This document shows, one piece after another, positions 1 to 9,744 of a stretch of DNA of 64,000 nt. Both the position numbers and the translations under genes were made by a program. Within the stretch, counting starts at the first letter, position 1; each line of letters opens with the position of its first letter. The DNA is from Pantoea phytobeneficialis (GTDB lineage Bacteria; Pseudomonadota; Gammaproteobacteria; Enterobacterales; Enterobacteriaceae). Below the pieces are notes generated by a model. The model saw only the letters and a list, made by a program, of their open reading frames with translations. It had not been told where the DNA came from and made no database searches. Location: NCBI RefSeq assembly GCF_009728735.1, contig NZ_CP024636.1, positions 2,915,134-2,979,133 on the forward strand, given 5' to 3'.

Positions 1-64
1 TAGATTAGCCCCTTAGATCACCAGACACTTCGCCTCTCTTAAAATAAGAGGTAGTCTTGGAACT

Positions 65-460
65 ATGTTTAACACCAGTCAGAATAATAAGATGGTTGAA
101 GTGTTATCAGGACCTGAGCGACGTCGGCGTCGTACTCCGCAGGAAAAAATTGCCATTATTCAGCAGACTATGGAACCGGGCATGACCGTGTCTCACGTCG
201 CACGACTGCACGGTATCAATGCTAATCAGATCTTCAAGTGGCGCAGGCAATATGAAGACGGCTCACTGACCGCCGTGACCTCAGGCGGAGAAGTCGTTCC
301 CGCTTCCGAGCTTGCTGCTGCCAATAAGCAAATCCGCGAACTTCAGCGTCTTCTGGGCAAAAAAACGATGGAAGCCGAAATACTCAAAGAGGCCGTGGAG
401 TTCGGCCGGACAAAAAAATGGATTGCGCATGCGCCCTTGTTGCCAGAGGACGACGAATAA
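65..460 (+). CDS. IS2-like transposase OrfA (InsC-type DNA-binding protein)
   Basis: This is the 131-residue first reading frame of the IS. Residues about 20-66 form a helix-turn-helix ([17 protein letters not shown], then [22 protein letters not shown]), followed by a leucine-zipper-like stretch ([16 protein letters not shown]). In IS3-family elements OrfA binds the terminal repeats, and fused to OrfB by frameshifting it forms the active transposase. The frame looks intact. A second ATG at 92 would give a shorter form and cannot be excluded. Because orfB is broken, OrfA could at most bind DNA or repress. Confidence 0.85.
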   Translation: MFNTSQNNKMVEVLSGPERRRRRTPQEKIAIIQQTMEPGMTVSHVARLHGINANQIFKWRRQYEDGSLTAVTSGGEVVPASELAAANKQIRELQRLLGKKTMEAEILKEAVEFGRTKKWIAHAPLLPEDDE

Positions 461-1210
461 GCGATGTCAGCCGCAGTATTGGCGTGTCGCGTGCGCAACT
501 GAGTCTCAGGGTCCACCGTTCGCCTGACTGGCAGGATCGCAGGCTGTATGCCAGTTTTGACGATACTGCGGTGTTATCCCGGATACATACCCTGGTCGCC
601 GAACTGCCCACATATGGTTATCGCCGGGTATGGGCGCTGTTGCGGCGACAGTCAGAGCGTGACGCGCTTCCTGTTGTGAACGCAAAACGCGTGTACCGGA
701 TTATGCGTACTCATCACCTGCTGCTGGAGCGCAAACCTGCTGATCCTCAGCGTAAGCGTGCACATAAAGGTCGCGTGTCGGTCACGGAGAGCAACCGGCG
801 CTGGTGTTCAGATGGCTTCGAGTTCCGTTGCGACAATGGTGAAAAGCTGCGGGTAACTTTCGCACAGGACTGCTGCGACCGGGAGGTCATCGACTGGGCA
901 GCGAGCACTGGTGGCTATGACAAAGAAACGGTACAGGACGTCATGTTGGGAAACGCGGGCGTTCGCCCGGATGCTGGGGCTTGAGCCATGTACGACCGCA
1001 GTTCGTAGCCCGGAAAGCAATGGCATAGCAGAAAGCTTCGTGAAAACGATAAAGCGGGATTACATCAGTGTGATGCCAAAACCGGACAGCCAGGTAGCGG
1101 TGATGAACCTGGCGGAGGCGTTCAGTCATTACAACGAACATCACCCGCACAGCGCGCTGGGATATCGCTCGCCGCGGGAATATATACGCAGAAAGTTATC
1201 ACAACCGTAA
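418..1210 (+). pseudogene. IS2-like transposase OrfB, disrupted by an internal deletion
   Basis: The first part (to about position 950) reads like InsD, with [25 protein letters not shown] and RWCSDGFEF carrying the first catalytic Asp. It then runs into an unrelated tail and stops at 984. The rest of InsD resumes in another frame from about 951 ([41 protein letters not shown]), with the catalytic Glu. Against IS2 as I remember it, about 28 residues around the WLTDNG motif with the second catalytic Asp are missing, so the change is a deletion of roughly 80-86 bp that also shifts the frame. The element cannot transpose itself. A single-base sequencing error would not explain the lost segment. 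Confidence 0.85.
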
Positions 1211-3196
1211 GAGAGAAAAGGCGTCTGGATATATAGGGTCAAATCCACCATTAATGTCTTTAAAAAGATTCTCAAAATGGATTATGGTCTTCTCATCGAT
1301 AGTTTTAGGCGGGTTTGCTCCAAAAGTAGATGCTACAAGATAATGATTAAATCCACCTGAAGGACGCAACAGAATGTCATTATCTTTTAAATATCTATTT
1401 AACCTCTCAACTATCCTTGAACCGGCGGGTAAATCAGTTATTTTTATTTTATCTTGCAGATGCTTTTCAAATGTTTTATTGAAATAGTCAATATATAACT
1501 TGGTTGATATTAAATCTTCAATGTCACTTGGCTGATCGTTTTTTTCAATATACATTGATGTATGCTTTATTGCCTTGGGGTGAATAATTTTATTTCTTAT
1601 CAGTTCATCCAACTTCTGATTGGTTTTTCCCTCATAATCATGGAGCACGGCAAGGCTAAGATCATTTGCTCCAAGTAATGCAATGAAAGTGATTATTTTG
1701 TCCAGTCCTCCGGTTGGAACTATGGTGATACTTTCATCGAGGCTTACTCTACCTTTTTCTTCGAGTATGGCAGACATGTGTTTTAAATAGATAAGTTCGG
1801 ATGGGCCTTCAACTAAAAGATTTCTTTTTGATATGAATAGATTTTGTGCAATATCCCATCCTAATGCAGCCTGAAGAGGGAATATAGTTTTAGGATCTGA
1901 GCTAGAGAGATTATCAGTTATTATTGTTCCGATCTTATCCTTATCTTCGACCATGCGAACTTGATTAAGCCGATCAGAATGAACCATAAACGGAGAATGA
2001 GTAGTATAAAGTACCTGATGGTTTTCTGATAAATGGTCAATATATTTTAAAAAGTCAGATTGAGCTAAAGCATGTAGAGCTAAGGCCGGTTCATCGAGGA
2101 GTAAGATTAACTTTCTGTCTTCCTCTTCTGCATCGACCTGATACTGAACACTATCAAACCAAACTAAGAAACTAAAAAACCATATAAACCCACGACTTCT
2201 TTTATCAAAAGGTGTTGTAACCCTATGTCTGCTATTTTTTATCCTAAGATAGATATTAGCCCCATCATTATAGGGGGCCTCATCTTTAGAATCGCTCTGA
2301 ATGTCAACGACGACTTCAATATTCTCATTTTGTTTCCAGAAGGTCATTATCTGATCCGTTAAGCTATTGGAAACACCTTCTATTTTGGCTTTAAGAGACT
2401 CATAACCATCAATGTCAGAAAGATCTTCAATATTGACATCAGCCATCCTCAGTAGGGCTAATATAGATTTATGTTTAGGAGTTAATTGTGCTGGGTCTGT
2501 TTCTGAAAGTTTATGCCTACGCAATAGGTCTTTTATGTTTAACTTTCCTGGAAGGATATCGTATTCACTGAAATATAATGTTTTAGGTATAGAGTCATCA
2601 AGGTCTTTAAATACCTCGTACTGAACGACACTATCCCAATTCGATTTTTTTATTCTAGCTTGAAGTAATTGAAGTGTTTTCTGTTCGCTTTCATTTAAAT
2701 CTAATGATTCAAGCTTTTCAACGATTTGTCTGATGCTCTTACTCTCTTTAATGGCATTTATTGTATCAGACGTAAAGTTACCAGTGTTTATAACTTTAGA
2801 TATTACAGGGCCTTCATCTACAGAAATTGCTATGCTTCTTTTATTGTCATAATTTGTAGATATAGAGTAGGTAAAACCGAATTCAAGATTTGTACCATAC
2901 GTTCTATTAATTCTGTTTATTTCATCCTCTTCAGGTTTGTATGTAAGCTTGATGGCATTATCAGGGTTGGTCTGATGAATTTTATTGTAACGAGTAAGAT
3001 CTTTTCTCGGATAATCCTCTATTACATTAAACTGCTCAACTCCCAAAGCATCACTAGCTTTATGTATACCTTGCAAGAATACAGTTTTCCCGGCTTCGTT
3101 CATACCAACAAGAACCGTTGTACGTGCATCAATACTACAAGCCTGTGACGTGTTTATAGAACGAAATGGACCCAGTTCAACTTTAGTTAAAATCAT
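1199..3196 (-). CDS. OLD-family ATP-dependent endonuclease (AAA ATPase + TOPRIM), 3' end replaced by IS sequence
   Basis: This 665-residue protein has a Walker A motif at residues 31-38 (GMNEAGKT), Walker B at about 363-370 (LILLLDEP), a switch histidine near 400 (TTH) and a C-terminal TOPRIM domain with Glu463 (LLVEGPSE), Asp520 (LHDYEGK) and a DIED motif near 558-561. This is the OLD layout, shared by P2 Old and Gabija GajA; such proteins cut DNA and often act against phages. Residues 651-665 are translated from the terminal repeat of the neighbouring IS, so the native end is lost, probably only a few residues judging by the usual [13 protein letters not shown] ending. The gene is visibly AT-rich compared with the backbone and lies beside the integrase as island cargo. 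No GajB-like helicase is seen on its right, and the left side is outside the window. Confidence 0.85.
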   Translation of the reverse strand: MILTKVELGPFRSINTSQACSIDARTTVLVGMNEAGKTVFLQGIHKASDALGVEQFNVIEDYPRKDLTRYNKIHQTNPDNAIKLTYKPEEDEINRINRTYGTNLEFGFTYSISTNYDNKRSIAISVDEGPVISKVINTGNFTSDTINAIKESKSIRQIVEKLESLDLNESEQKTLQLLQARIKKSNWDSVVQYEVFKDLDDSIPKTLYFSEYDILPGKLNIKDLLRRHKLSETDPAQLTPKHKSILALLRMADVNIEDLSDIDGYESLKAKIEGVSNSLTDQIMTFWKQNENIEVVVDIQSDSKDEAPYNDGANIYLRIKNSRHRVTTPFDKRSRGFIWFFSFLVWFDSVQYQVDAEEEDRKLILLLDEPALALHALAQSDFLKYIDHLSENHQVLYTTHSPFMVHSDRLNQVRMVEDKDKIGTIITDNLSSSDPKTIFPLQAALGWDIAQNLFISKRNLLVEGPSELIYLKHMSAILEEKGRVSLDESITIVPTGGLDKIITFIALLGANDLSLAVLHDYEGKTNQKLDELIRNKIIHPKAIKHTSMYIEKNDQPSDIEDLISTKLYIDYFNKTFEKHLQDKIKITDLPAGSRIVERLNRYLKDNDILLRPSGGFNHYLVASTFGANPPKTIDEKTIIHFENLFKDINGGFDPIYPDAFSLLRL

Positions 3197-3245
3197 AGTA
3201 ATTCCTTATGCTGATAATTAGTTAACTAATGAAGGTTTGCCGTAA

Positions 3246-4439
3246 TTATTCCTTGTTTTGAGCATATTGTCCCCACCAATCCATGATTAACTTTCGTTGT
3301 TCAATGTATGTAGTGCGGTTATACGCGCGTCTTACTTCATTCCTATCTGAATGAGCCAAGGCTGATTCGATCACGTCGGAATTAAAACCCTTCTCATTCA
3401 TTGCTGTGCTCGCGATTGAACGTAAACCATGAGCCACCAATTTACCACCATATCCTATGCGCTTTAATGCTGCGTTAGCCGTCTGGCTATTCATCGCTTG
3501 TTTAGGATCATTTCTGCTTGGAAATACGTGTTCGCGCTGAGCACTGATGGGCTTCATCATCTCCAATATTTCTAACGCTTGCGGTGATAATGGAACAACA
3601 TGTTCGCGCTTAGCTTTCATCCGTTCGGCTGGAATTATCCAAAGTTTTTCTTCAAAATCTATCTCTGCCCATCGTGTACCAGAAGCTTCAGAAGGACGCA
3701 CAAGTGTTAGAAGTTGCCATTCAATTAAGCAACGAGTTGATACAGATAGGTTAGACATTACCAAAGAACGCATGAGCTTCGGTAATTCTTCCGGTCGCAG
3801 TGTTGGCATATTTTGCTTTTTGGGCTTTTCAAAAGCCATACCGATCCCAGAAGCAGGATTAGCATCAATCAAACCCGTGTTAACAGCGTAAATCATAATC
3901 TCATTAATACGCTGTACCAAGCGCCGAACCGTTTCCAGAGCACCACGGGCCTTAATCGGCTCCAATGCTTCAACAAGCTTGCGAGCTTTTATTTCCTGCA
4001 CGGGAATCTCACCAATGGCAGGAAAAACATCCTTCTCAAGAGAACGCCAAATATCCTTAGCGTAATCCGCCGTAACACTGGCCTGTTTCAAACTAAACCA
4101 GTTAGCGGCCACGGTTGAGAAAATGCTGTCTAATGCTATCTGTTGCTGTTCTGTGACCTGTTCGGCCTGCGTCTGCGGGTCAATGCCGTTAGCGAGTAAG
4201 GAGAGGTAATCAGCGCGCAGGCGTCTGGCATCTGCCAGCGATAGAGCAGGGAAAGCACCGAGGCCCATCATGGTGCGCTGCTTAGTCGCTGGTCTTTGAT
4301 AGCGGAAACGCCAAAGCTTCTTTCCTGTGGTTTTCACCACCATAAAAAGCCCGTCGCCATCATGCAGCGTCAGATCTTTGTCAATAGCTTTGGAACGAAG
4401 AACTTCGGTGTTGGTGAGAGGGCGCGTAGTCCTTGCCAT
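3246..4439 (-). CDS. P4-type tyrosine integrase (DUF4102 N-terminal domain)
   Basis: This 397-residue site-specific recombinase has an N-terminal arm-binding DUF4102 domain (about 1-90), a core-binding domain (about 100-200) and a catalytic domain with Arg248 (LVRPSEA), His337 and Arg340 (HGLRSIAST), His363 (LAHSDR) and nucleophile Tyr373 (RRAYNR). All expected catalytic residues are present, so it looks functional. It sits just outside the 3' end of ssrA, the same site used by E. coli CP4-57, and points away from ssrA into the island. It would catalyse insertion and excision at the tmRNA 3' end. Confidence 0.93.
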   Translation of the reverse strand: MARTTRPLTNTEVLRSKAIDKDLTLHDGDGLFMVVKTTGKKLWRFRYQRPATKQRTMMGLGAFPALSLADARRLRADYLSLLANGIDPQTQAEQVTEQQQIALDSIFSTVAANWFSLKQASVTADYAKDIWRSLEKDVFPAIGEIPVQEIKARKLVEALEPIKARGALETVRRLVQRINEIMIYAVNTGLIDANPASGIGMAFEKPKKQNMPTLRPEELPKLMRSLVMSNLSVSTRCLIEWQLLTLVRPSEASGTRWAEIDFEEKLWIIPAERMKAKREHVVPLSPQALEILEMMKPISAQREHVFPSRNDPKQAMNSQTANAALKRIGYGGKLVAHGLRSIASTAMNEKGFNSDVIESALAHSDRNEVRRAYNRTTYIEQRKLIMDWWGQYAQNKE

Positions 4440-4458
4440 GCGGGGCTTTCCTGCGTGA

Positions 4459-4512
4459 ATTGGTATACGTTATTGGCATATATCTTACCGTATACCAATA
4501 CGTATACCAATT
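4459..4512. repeat. Three copies of a TTGGTATACG-type site upstream of the integrase
   Basis: One copy reads ATTGGTATACG (from 4459). Two copies in the opposite orientation, CGTATACCAAT, follow back to back at 4489-4499 and 4501-4511. They occupy the integrase promoter region between int and the ssrA 3' end. Reiterated short sites there are typical of integrase arm-type or excisionase binding sites; that role is inferred. Confidence 0.6.
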
Positions 4513-4554
4513 GTCACTGGATTTGGCTGGATCTCTACGGACTAATACAGACGT

Positions 4555-4590
4555 AAAAAAGCCCGCGAGGCTGGTTCCAAGCGGGCTTTC
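4555..4590 (-). terminator. Rho-independent terminator after ssrA
   Basis: Read on the minus strand, AAAGCCCGC and GCGGGCTTT form a stem followed by a run of T. It lies about 30 bases past the CCA end of tmRNA. Confidence 0.75.
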
Positions 4591-4622
4591 AGGACTTACC
4601 CGGACGTGTCCGGTACATAATG

Positions 4623-4645
4623 TGGTGGAGCTGGCGGGAGTTGAA
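4623..4645. other. Probable attachment site (att) of the ssrA-integrated island
   Basis: The tmRNA 3' acceptor segment is the usual attB of P4/CP4-57-like integrases, and a cognate integrase begins 184 bases away. Exact core limits cannot be set because the other att copy is outside the window. Confidence 0.45.
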
Positions 4646-5003
4646 CCCGCGTCCGAAATTACTACACCGTCGGCACTACATGCTTAGTCCAATCTTTACA
4701 TTCGCCTGTCAGCTGCGGATGGACACGCCACTAACAAACTAGCCTGATTGGATTTAACGCTTCAACCCCAGGCAGGGCATCCACGCGATCTCTTTTGGGT
4801 TTGACCTCTCTTGATCCCCGTCCTAAGAGCGGAGGCTAGGGAGAGAGGACACCTTCAGTTTCTTAGGCTGATTAAGCTGCGAGAGCAGCAGGTGCGAAGT
4901 TTTCGTCGTTTGCGACTATTTTTTTGCGGCTTTTTTACGAGGCCTACCGCACCTCGGCATGCACCTAAGGGTTCACAATCCCGTCGAATCCAGAATCAGC
5001 CCC
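4623..5003 (-). ncRNA. ssrA: Transfer-messenger RNA (tmRNA)
   Basis: The minus strand starts GGGGCTGATTCTGGATTC and ends CTCCCGCCAGCTCCACCA, the conserved acceptor ends of tmRNA. Together with SmpB it rescues stalled ribosomes and adds a degradation tag. The tag reading frame (4872-4913) encodes ANDENFAPAALAA, three residues longer than E. coli ANDENYALAA but keeping the LAA end recognised by ClpXP. smpB lies upstream in the same direction. The 3' end is the integration site of the neighbouring island and has been kept intact. Confidence 0.97.
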
Positions 5004-5046
5004 AGGAACTAACGATTATAGCAAAAAATTCTGCTGATTCCATCCC

Positions 5047-5529
5047 TTAGCGGTTGGAATTTTTCATGATTCGCGCTTTATCCAGCTTCCACTCGCGCTC
5101 TTTGATGTCATCGCGCTTATCATGTTCTTTCTTACCGCGTGCCACACCAATCTTCAGTTTGGCCCAGGCATTTTTCCAGTAAATCGACAACGCGACCACG
5201 GTATAACCTTCACGGTTGACGCGGCCATACAGCGAATCGAGTTCACGCTGCTTCAGCAGCAGTTTGCGGTTCCGGGTTGGGTCGCATACCACATGCGTTG
5301 AGGCCACCGCCAGCGGCTGAAAAGTTGCGCCAAACAGATAAGCTTCGCCATCGCGCAGCAAAATGTAGCTGTCGCTGATGTTGGCTTTGCCGGCGCGGAG
5401 AGATTTGACTTCCCATCCTTGTAACGACAATCCCGCTTCGAACTCTTCTTCAATGAAGTATTCATGGCGAGCGCGTTTATTGAGGGCAACAGTGGCTGAA
5501 CCAGGTTTGTGGGCTTTTTTCTTTGTCAT
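5047..5529 (-). CDS. smpB: SsrA-binding protein SmpB
   Basis: This 160-residue partner of tmRNA binds its tRNA-like domain and occupies the decoding centre of stalled ribosomes. The beta-barrel signatures are clear ([50 protein letters not shown]), and the basic C-terminal tail ([21 protein letters not shown]) that enters the mRNA channel is complete. Length matches E. coli. It lies immediately upstream of ssrA in the same direction, the standard arrangement, and diverges from ratA. Confidence 0.97.
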   Translation of the reverse strand: MTKKKAHKPGSATVALNKRARHEYFIEEEFEAGLSLQGWEVKSLRAGKANISDSYILLRDGEAYLFGATFQPLAVASTHVVCDPTRNRKLLLKQRELDSLYGRVNREGYTVVALSIYWKNAWAKLKIGVARGKKEHDKRDDIKEREWKLDKARIMKNSNR

Positions 5530-5688
5530 AGTGCGGCGTAGTCTACATCACTCAGTCTGTGGACGCATCCCCTGTCCTGCGGGGCGGTAAAAAACGGGTT
5601 ATTTTAGCACAGCTGGCATACCCGTGAATTTTTGTTTGATAGCCGAAAATGATATTATTTAACGGTTTTGTGATGAACAGGAACCATT

Positions 5689-6123
5689 ATGGCCCAGATT
5701 AGTCGTTCCGCGCTGGTCCCCTATAGCGCTGAACAGATGTACCAGCTCGTGAATGATGTGGATTCATATCCAGAATTTCTACCGGGCTGCACCGGCAGTC
5801 GGGTGCTGGATAACAGCGGAAACCAGATGACTGCTGCTGTTGATGTCTCCAAAGCAGGCATCAGTAAAACCTTCACGACGCGTAATACCTTAACCAGCAA
5901 CCAAAGCATTCATATGCAGTTGGTCGATGGTCCCTTTCGCAAGCTGAGCGGCGGATGGCGATTTGTCTCGCTGGGCGATGATGCCTGTAAGGTTGAACTG
6001 AGTCTGGATTTTGAATTCACCAATATGTTGGTAGAAATGGCGTTTGGTCGCGTATTTAAAGAGCTGGCCAACAGCATGGTGCAGGCTTTTACCCAGCGCG
6101 CCAAAGAGGTTTATCGTGCCTGA
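5689..6123 (+). CDS. ratA: RatA, START-like (COQ10-type) ribosome-associated protein
   Basis: This 144-residue single-domain protein has the polyketide cyclase/START-like fold ([28 protein letters not shown]). E. coli RatA was described as a toxin that blocks 70S ribosome assembly. The wider family is related to coenzyme Q-binding COQ10, so the toxin role is not certain here. The ATG is preceded by AGGAACC. Its end overlaps the GTG start of ratB, so the two are translationally coupled. Confidence 0.92.
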   Translation: MAQISRSALVPYSAEQMYQLVNDVDSYPEFLPGCTGSRVLDNSGNQMTAAVDVSKAGISKTFTTRNTLTSNQSIHMQLVDGPFRKLSGGWRFVSLGDDACKVELSLDFEFTNMLVEMAFGRVFKELANSMVQAFTQRAKEVYRA

Positions 6124-6406
6124 TATATCGGTTGAGGTGGTTTACGCGCTACCAGAAAAACAGTATCTGCGCACGGTGACGCTGGCAGAAGGGGCAACGG
6201 TTGAAGAGGCGATTAAGGCCTCGGGGCTGTTGTCATTGCGCAAAGATATCGATCTGAAAAGCAATAAAGTCGGCGTCTACAGTCGTCCGGTGAAGTTGGA
6301 TGATCTGTTACAGGATGGTGATCGGGTAGAAATCTATCGTCCATTGATTGCCGACCCTAAAGAGATGCGACGCCAGCGGGCAGAACGAGCTGCTGAAAAG
6401 AAATAG
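6116..6406 (+). CDS. ratB: RatB, RnfH-family ubiquitin-like protein
   Basis: This 96-residue beta-grasp protein contains [16 protein letters not shown] and [21 protein letters not shown] chose the GTG start inside the last codons of ratA because it gives the family length; a longer in-frame ATG upstream at 6044 would run through ratA. The name antitoxin comes only from its position after ratA, and RnfH-family function remains poorly defined. A strong terminator follows. Confidence 0.9.
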   Translation: MPDISVEVVYALPEKQYLRTVTLAEGATVEEAIKASGLLSLRKDIDLKSNKVGVYSRPVKLDDLLQDGDRVEIYRPLIADPKEMRRQRAERAAEKK

Positions 6407-6421
6407 CGAAATCGCAGAAGC

Positions 6422-6447
6422 AAAAAAGGCGCTCAGGCGCCTTTTTT
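6422..6447. terminator. Bidirectional terminator between ratB and bamE
   Basis: A perfect 11-bp stem AAAAAAGGCGC / GCGCCTTTTTT with a TCAG loop separates convergent genes and gives a T-tract on both strands. Confidence 0.9.
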
Positions 6448-6458
6448 GTTGCAACTCA

Positions 6459-6806
6459 TCAGCCTTCACTACCCGTGAGACGTGGTTTGTTGTCGATGTT
6501 GGTCAGCACGCCGTTGCTGTCAAATGTCAGCGTCAGAGTTTGCTGTCTTACGCGCTCATGACCCGGCTCTTCACGGAAGATGTAGTACCAGACATTGCTG
6601 CCAAAAGGATCGCGCATCATCGGTGTTCCGAGGGTATACGCCACCTGCTGCTGCGTCATGCCAGTGTGAATTTTAGCCACATCGTTGGCGACCAGATAGT
6701 TCCCCTGATTGATATCCGGGCGGTACACAACACGCTCAAGAGTGGAACATCCGGCGGTCATCATCAACATTACCACTGCCGCGGCAGTCAGCATTTTACA
6801 GCGCAT
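6459..6806 (-). CDS. bamE: Outer membrane assembly lipoprotein BamE
   Basis: This 115-residue lipoprotein of the BAM complex helps insert beta-barrel proteins into the outer membrane. A signal peptide ends in a lipobox with lipidated Cys20 (MMTAGC). The mature part has the SmpA/OmlA fold ([38 protein letters not shown]). Length and motifs match the family. It is a single gene convergent with ratB and downstream of recN on the same strand. Confidence 0.96.
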   Translation of the reverse strand: MRCKMLTAAAVVMLMMTAGCSTLERVVYRPDINQGNYLVANDVAKIHTGMTQQQVAYTLGTPMMRDPFGSNVWYYIFREEPGHERVRQQTLTLTFDSNGVLTNIDNKPRLTGSEG

Positions 6807-6996
6807 CTATACATTCCTTTTCTGGGGCCAAACGCCTTTTCATCAGGCTGTTTTTTTTGCCATCAAATTCTGAACTCTGCCTGCGGCAGGCTTTATTACT
6901 CTGGCGACATAAGTTGCCGATGATAATAAACCTTTTCGCTATTTGAAACCTCTACAGAGCAAGCATATGACCACCGGGCCGGAAAAAAGTGCGGTA

Positions 6997-8658
6997 TCAG
7001 GCTGCTAAAAGTTCTTTCGCGTTTGCCAGCGTGTTGCGTGTAACTTCACTACCGCCCAGCAAACGCGCCAGTTCTTGCAAACGTGCCCGTTTATCCAGCG
7101 GCTGCATGTGCGTTTCGGTCATCGCGCCATCAGTCTCTTTACTGACGAAGAAATGTTGGTGGCCGCAACCAGCCACTTGTGGCAGATGCGTTACACACAT
7201 CACTTGGGTTGATTCACCCAACTGGCGCAACATCTGGCCGACAACCGCAGCGGTAGGGCCGCTAATGCCGACATCCACTTCGTCGAAAATCATCGCCGGG
7301 GTTTCCATTTTCTGCGCGGTGATGACCTGAATAGCCAGCGCGATACGTGACAATTCGCCCCCTGAGGCCACTTTACCCAGCGGTTGCAACGGTTGTCCTG
7401 GGTTAGTTGTGACGCGAAAATCGATCCGGCTGGCGCCCTCGGCGGTCAGTTGATCCGGGTTAAACTCCAGAACAATGGCGAATTCACCGTGTGGCATCGC
7501 CAGCGTACGCATACTTTGGGTAATTAAATGCGTCAGCTCGCGGGCTGCCCCTTCACGTTGCTGATGCAGCATTTCGGCACTTGCCAGGGCTGCCTGGTGA
7601 TGAGCGCCAACGGCAGCCTGCAACGTTTCCTGATCGCTTTCCTGCTGCGAGAGTTGCTCTGATTCATCCAACAGTTGTTGATAGAGTACAGGCAACGCTT
7701 CGGGTGTAACGTGGTGCTTGCGTGCCAAAGCAATCTGCCGGGACAGGCGTTGTTCCAGTTCGTGCAGGCGATTGGGGTCGAGATCCAGACGATCGCAATA
7801 GTGGCGCAGTTCATCACTGGCTTCACTCAATTGAATCGCGGCTTCTTCGAGCAGGTTAAACACACCGCTGACTTTATCATCCAGGCTGACCAACTCGCTC
7901 AACATCTGGCGTGCGCTATAAAGCAGGCTTTGCATGTTGGTGTCGTCACTGTCGGCCAAAATTTGCAAGGCCTGTTGGCTGGTGGAAAGCAACTGCCCGC
8001 TGTTAGCCAGACGTTTATATTCTTCATCAATTTGCTCGAACTCGCCGGGCTGAGGCGCAAATTCATTGAGTTCTTTCAACTGGTACTGCAACAGTTCGCG
8101 CCGTGCTTCACGTTCCTGTGATAACTGTTGATGTTGAGCCAGGGCGCGGCAACTCTGGTGCCAGTGCTGATAATGGACACGCATCTGAGCCAGCGCATCG
8201 TCGTGTGCGGCGTAGGCATCCAGCAGATGCTTTTGGTGCTCGGGTTTGAGCAGCAACTGGTGAGCATGCTGACCATGAATCTGGATGAGAAGTTGGCCGA
8301 GTTCGCGCAGTTGAGAGAGAGGGACCGACGTGCCATTAATAAAACCACGAGAACGGCCATCGGCACTGATCACACGGCGTAATAAACATTCATTGCCATC
8401 GTCCAACTGGTTTTCTGCCAGCCAGCGTTGAGCCGAAGGGGAGGCTTTCAGTTGAAAGCGCGCGCAAATATCTGCGCGACTCGCCCCCTGGCGTACCATA
8501 TCTGCTTCAGCACGGCCACCGAGGCACAGACCAAGTGCATCAATAGCGATAGATTTTCCTGCGCCGGTTTCACCGGTGATCGCCGTCATGCCACGATGAA
8601 AATCGATTTCCAGTTCACGAACGATAGCAAAATTACTGATGGTCAGTTGTGCCAGCAT
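6997..8658 (-). CDS. recN: DNA repair protein RecN
   Basis: This 553-residue SMC-like ATPase acts in recombinational repair of double-strand breaks. The N-terminal Walker A is at residues 29-36 (GETGAGKS). A central coiled coil contains a Q- and L-rich stretch, and the C-terminal lobe carries the ABC signature ([13 protein letters not shown]) and Walker B ([14 protein letters not shown]). Two LexA-type boxes lie just upstream, so SOS control is expected. nadK lies upstream on the same strand. Confidence 0.97.
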   Translation of the reverse strand: MLAQLTISNFAIVRELEIDFHRGMTAITGETGAGKSIAIDALGLCLGGRAEADMVRQGASRADICARFQLKASPSAQRWLAENQLDDGNECLLRRVISADGRSRGFINGTSVPLSQLRELGQLLIQIHGQHAHQLLLKPEHQKHLLDAYAAHDDALAQMRVHYQHWHQSCRALAQHQQLSQEREARRELLQYQLKELNEFAPQPGEFEQIDEEYKRLANSGQLLSTSQQALQILADSDDTNMQSLLYSARQMLSELVSLDDKVSGVFNLLEEAAIQLSEASDELRHYCDRLDLDPNRLHELEQRLSRQIALARKHHVTPEALPVLYQQLLDESEQLSQQESDQETLQAAVGAHHQAALASAEMLHQQREGAARELTHLITQSMRTLAMPHGEFAIVLEFNPDQLTAEGASRIDFRVTTNPGQPLQPLGKVASGGELSRIALAIQVITAQKMETPAMIFDEVDVGISGPTAAVVGQMLRQLGESTQVMCVTHLPQVAGCGHQHFFVSKETDGAMTETHMQPLDKRARLQELARLLGGSEVTRNTLANAKELLAA

Positions 8659-8666
8659 ACATTCAC

Positions 8667-8682
8667 CTGTATAGAAAAACAG
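8667..8682 (-). promoter_or_regulatory. LexA box 1 of recN
   Basis: CTGTATAGAAAAACAG fits the LexA consensus CTG-N10-CAG and sits 8 bases before the recN start codon. Confidence 0.8.
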
Positions 8683-8706
8683 ATATGGTTTTTCATACAG
8701 TATAAA

Positions 8707-8722
8707 CTGGTTTTTTATCCAG
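8707..8722 (-). promoter_or_regulatory. LexA box 2 of recN
   Basis: CTGGTTTTTTATCCAG is a second CTG-N10-CAG site. recN is known to carry more than one LexA box in E. coli. Confidence 0.7.
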
Positions 8723-8743
8723 TAAAGTGGTGATGGGTGATTT

Positions 8744-9622
8744 TCAGAACAATTTTTTTGACCAGCCGAGTTTTGAGCTTAATGTGTTGAAGTAATTGTA
8801 ATTTTTTGGGTGGATTAGATTGAGGTGATTGGCACTGCGCCGAATCAATACGTCCTCCCCTTCTTGAATCGGTAGCGCAATTTGGCTGTCGCAACTGATC
8901 TCCAGGTCGCTGCGTAAGGAAGAGAAACGCAGGCGGATGGTGCTACTGCTGTTGATCACTAAAGGACGTGCCGACAAGGTATGTGGAAACATTGGCACCA
9001 GGACAATCGCTTCCAGCGAAGGCGTAAGAATCGGGCCGCCAGCGGAGAGCGAATAGGCTGTTGAACCCGTGGGGGTTGAAATGATCAGGCCATCGGAACG
9101 TTGTGAAAAGGCAAATACTTCATCGATATAAACTTCAAATTCGATCATATGTGCCACTTTTCCCGGATGCAGCACCACTTCGTTGATGGCACTGCCAATA
9201 CGCGGGGAGCAATCTTCTTTGCATACCTGCGCCTCCAGTAGAAAACGGCTTTCGATGAAATAGTCACCTTCCAGGACATCGTCCAACTGCTGTTGCGCGT
9301 TGTCAGGATCAAGGTCGGTCAAAAAACCGAGATTTCCGCGGTTAATGCCAATCACTTTGATGTCATAACGCGCCAGCACGCGTGCAGCGCCAAGCATATT
9401 ACCATCGCCACCGACAACAACGGCCAGATCGGCGCGTTGGCCAATTTCCGCCAGTGAACCGGTCTGTACATCTTTTAGCGAAAGTTCGCGTGCAATTTGC
9501 TGCTCGACAATCACCTCATAGCCTTTTGCCGTCAGCCAGCGCCAGAGCATTTCATGGGTGGTTAACGCAGTAGGATGACGCGGATGGCCAACAATCCCAA
9601 TGCAGTTAAAGTGTTTATTCAT
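8744..9622 (-). CDS. nadK: NAD kinase
   Basis: This 292-residue enzyme phosphorylates NAD to NADP with ATP. The catalytic GGDGN motif ([17 protein letters not shown]) and the nucleotide-binding [16 protein letters not shown] segment are complete, and length equals the E. coli enzyme. The ATG is preceded by a modest purine stretch. It diverges from grpE, as in E. coli. Confidence 0.97.
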   Translation of the reverse strand: MNKHFNCIGIVGHPRHPTALTTHEMLWRWLTAKGYEVIVEQQIARELSLKDVQTGSLAEIGQRADLAVVVGGDGNMLGAARVLARYDIKVIGINRGNLGFLTDLDPDNAQQQLDDVLEGDYFIESRFLLEAQVCKEDCSPRIGSAINEVVLHPGKVAHMIEFEVYIDEVFAFSQRSDGLIISTPTGSTAYSLSAGGPILTPSLEAIVLVPMFPHTLSARPLVINSSSTIRLRFSSLRSDLEISCDSQIALPIQEGEDVLIRRSANHLNLIHPKNYNYFNTLSSKLGWSKKLF

Positions 9623-9674
9623 TTGAGCTGGTGTTCCTCATAAGCCAAAACGGCCAGGCAATGTGATGGGTTCT

Positions 9675-9700
9675 CTTGAAACCGTCAAACTGATCCCCAT
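9675..9700 (+). promoter_or_regulatory. Sigma-32 heat-shock promoter of grpE
   Basis: CTTGAAA, a 13-base spacer and CCCCAT match the RpoH consensus (-35 CTTGAAA, -10 CCCCATnT). It is correctly placed about 45 bases ahead of the grpE start. Confidence 0.88.
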
Positions 9701-9744
9701 AATAAGCGAACAGCGAGATGAATGTGCAAAACGCGGAGAAATTC

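Larger units (their letters stand above)
1..1247 (+). mobile_element. IS2-like insertion sequence (IS3 family), internally deleted
   Basis: The left end begins TAGATTAGCCCC and the right end finishes AGGGTCAAATCCA. Both resemble the imperfect terminal repeats of IS2 (TAGACTGGCCCC... and ...GGCAAATCCA). Between them lie an OrfA-type helix-turn-helix gene and a broken DDE transposase frame, separated by a run of seven A at 412-418 where programmed frameshifting would be expected. The element is slightly shorter than IS2 because of an internal deletion in orfB. Its right end lies in the 3' end of a nuclease gene on the opposite strand. The left flank is outside the window, so a target duplication cannot be checked. 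Confidence 0.88.

Noticed and set aside
1199..3196. Calling the nuclease a Gabija GajA
   Set aside because: The ATPase-TOPRIM layout fits, but no GajB-type UvrD helicase is visible next to it and the left flank is missing. Only OLD family is supported.
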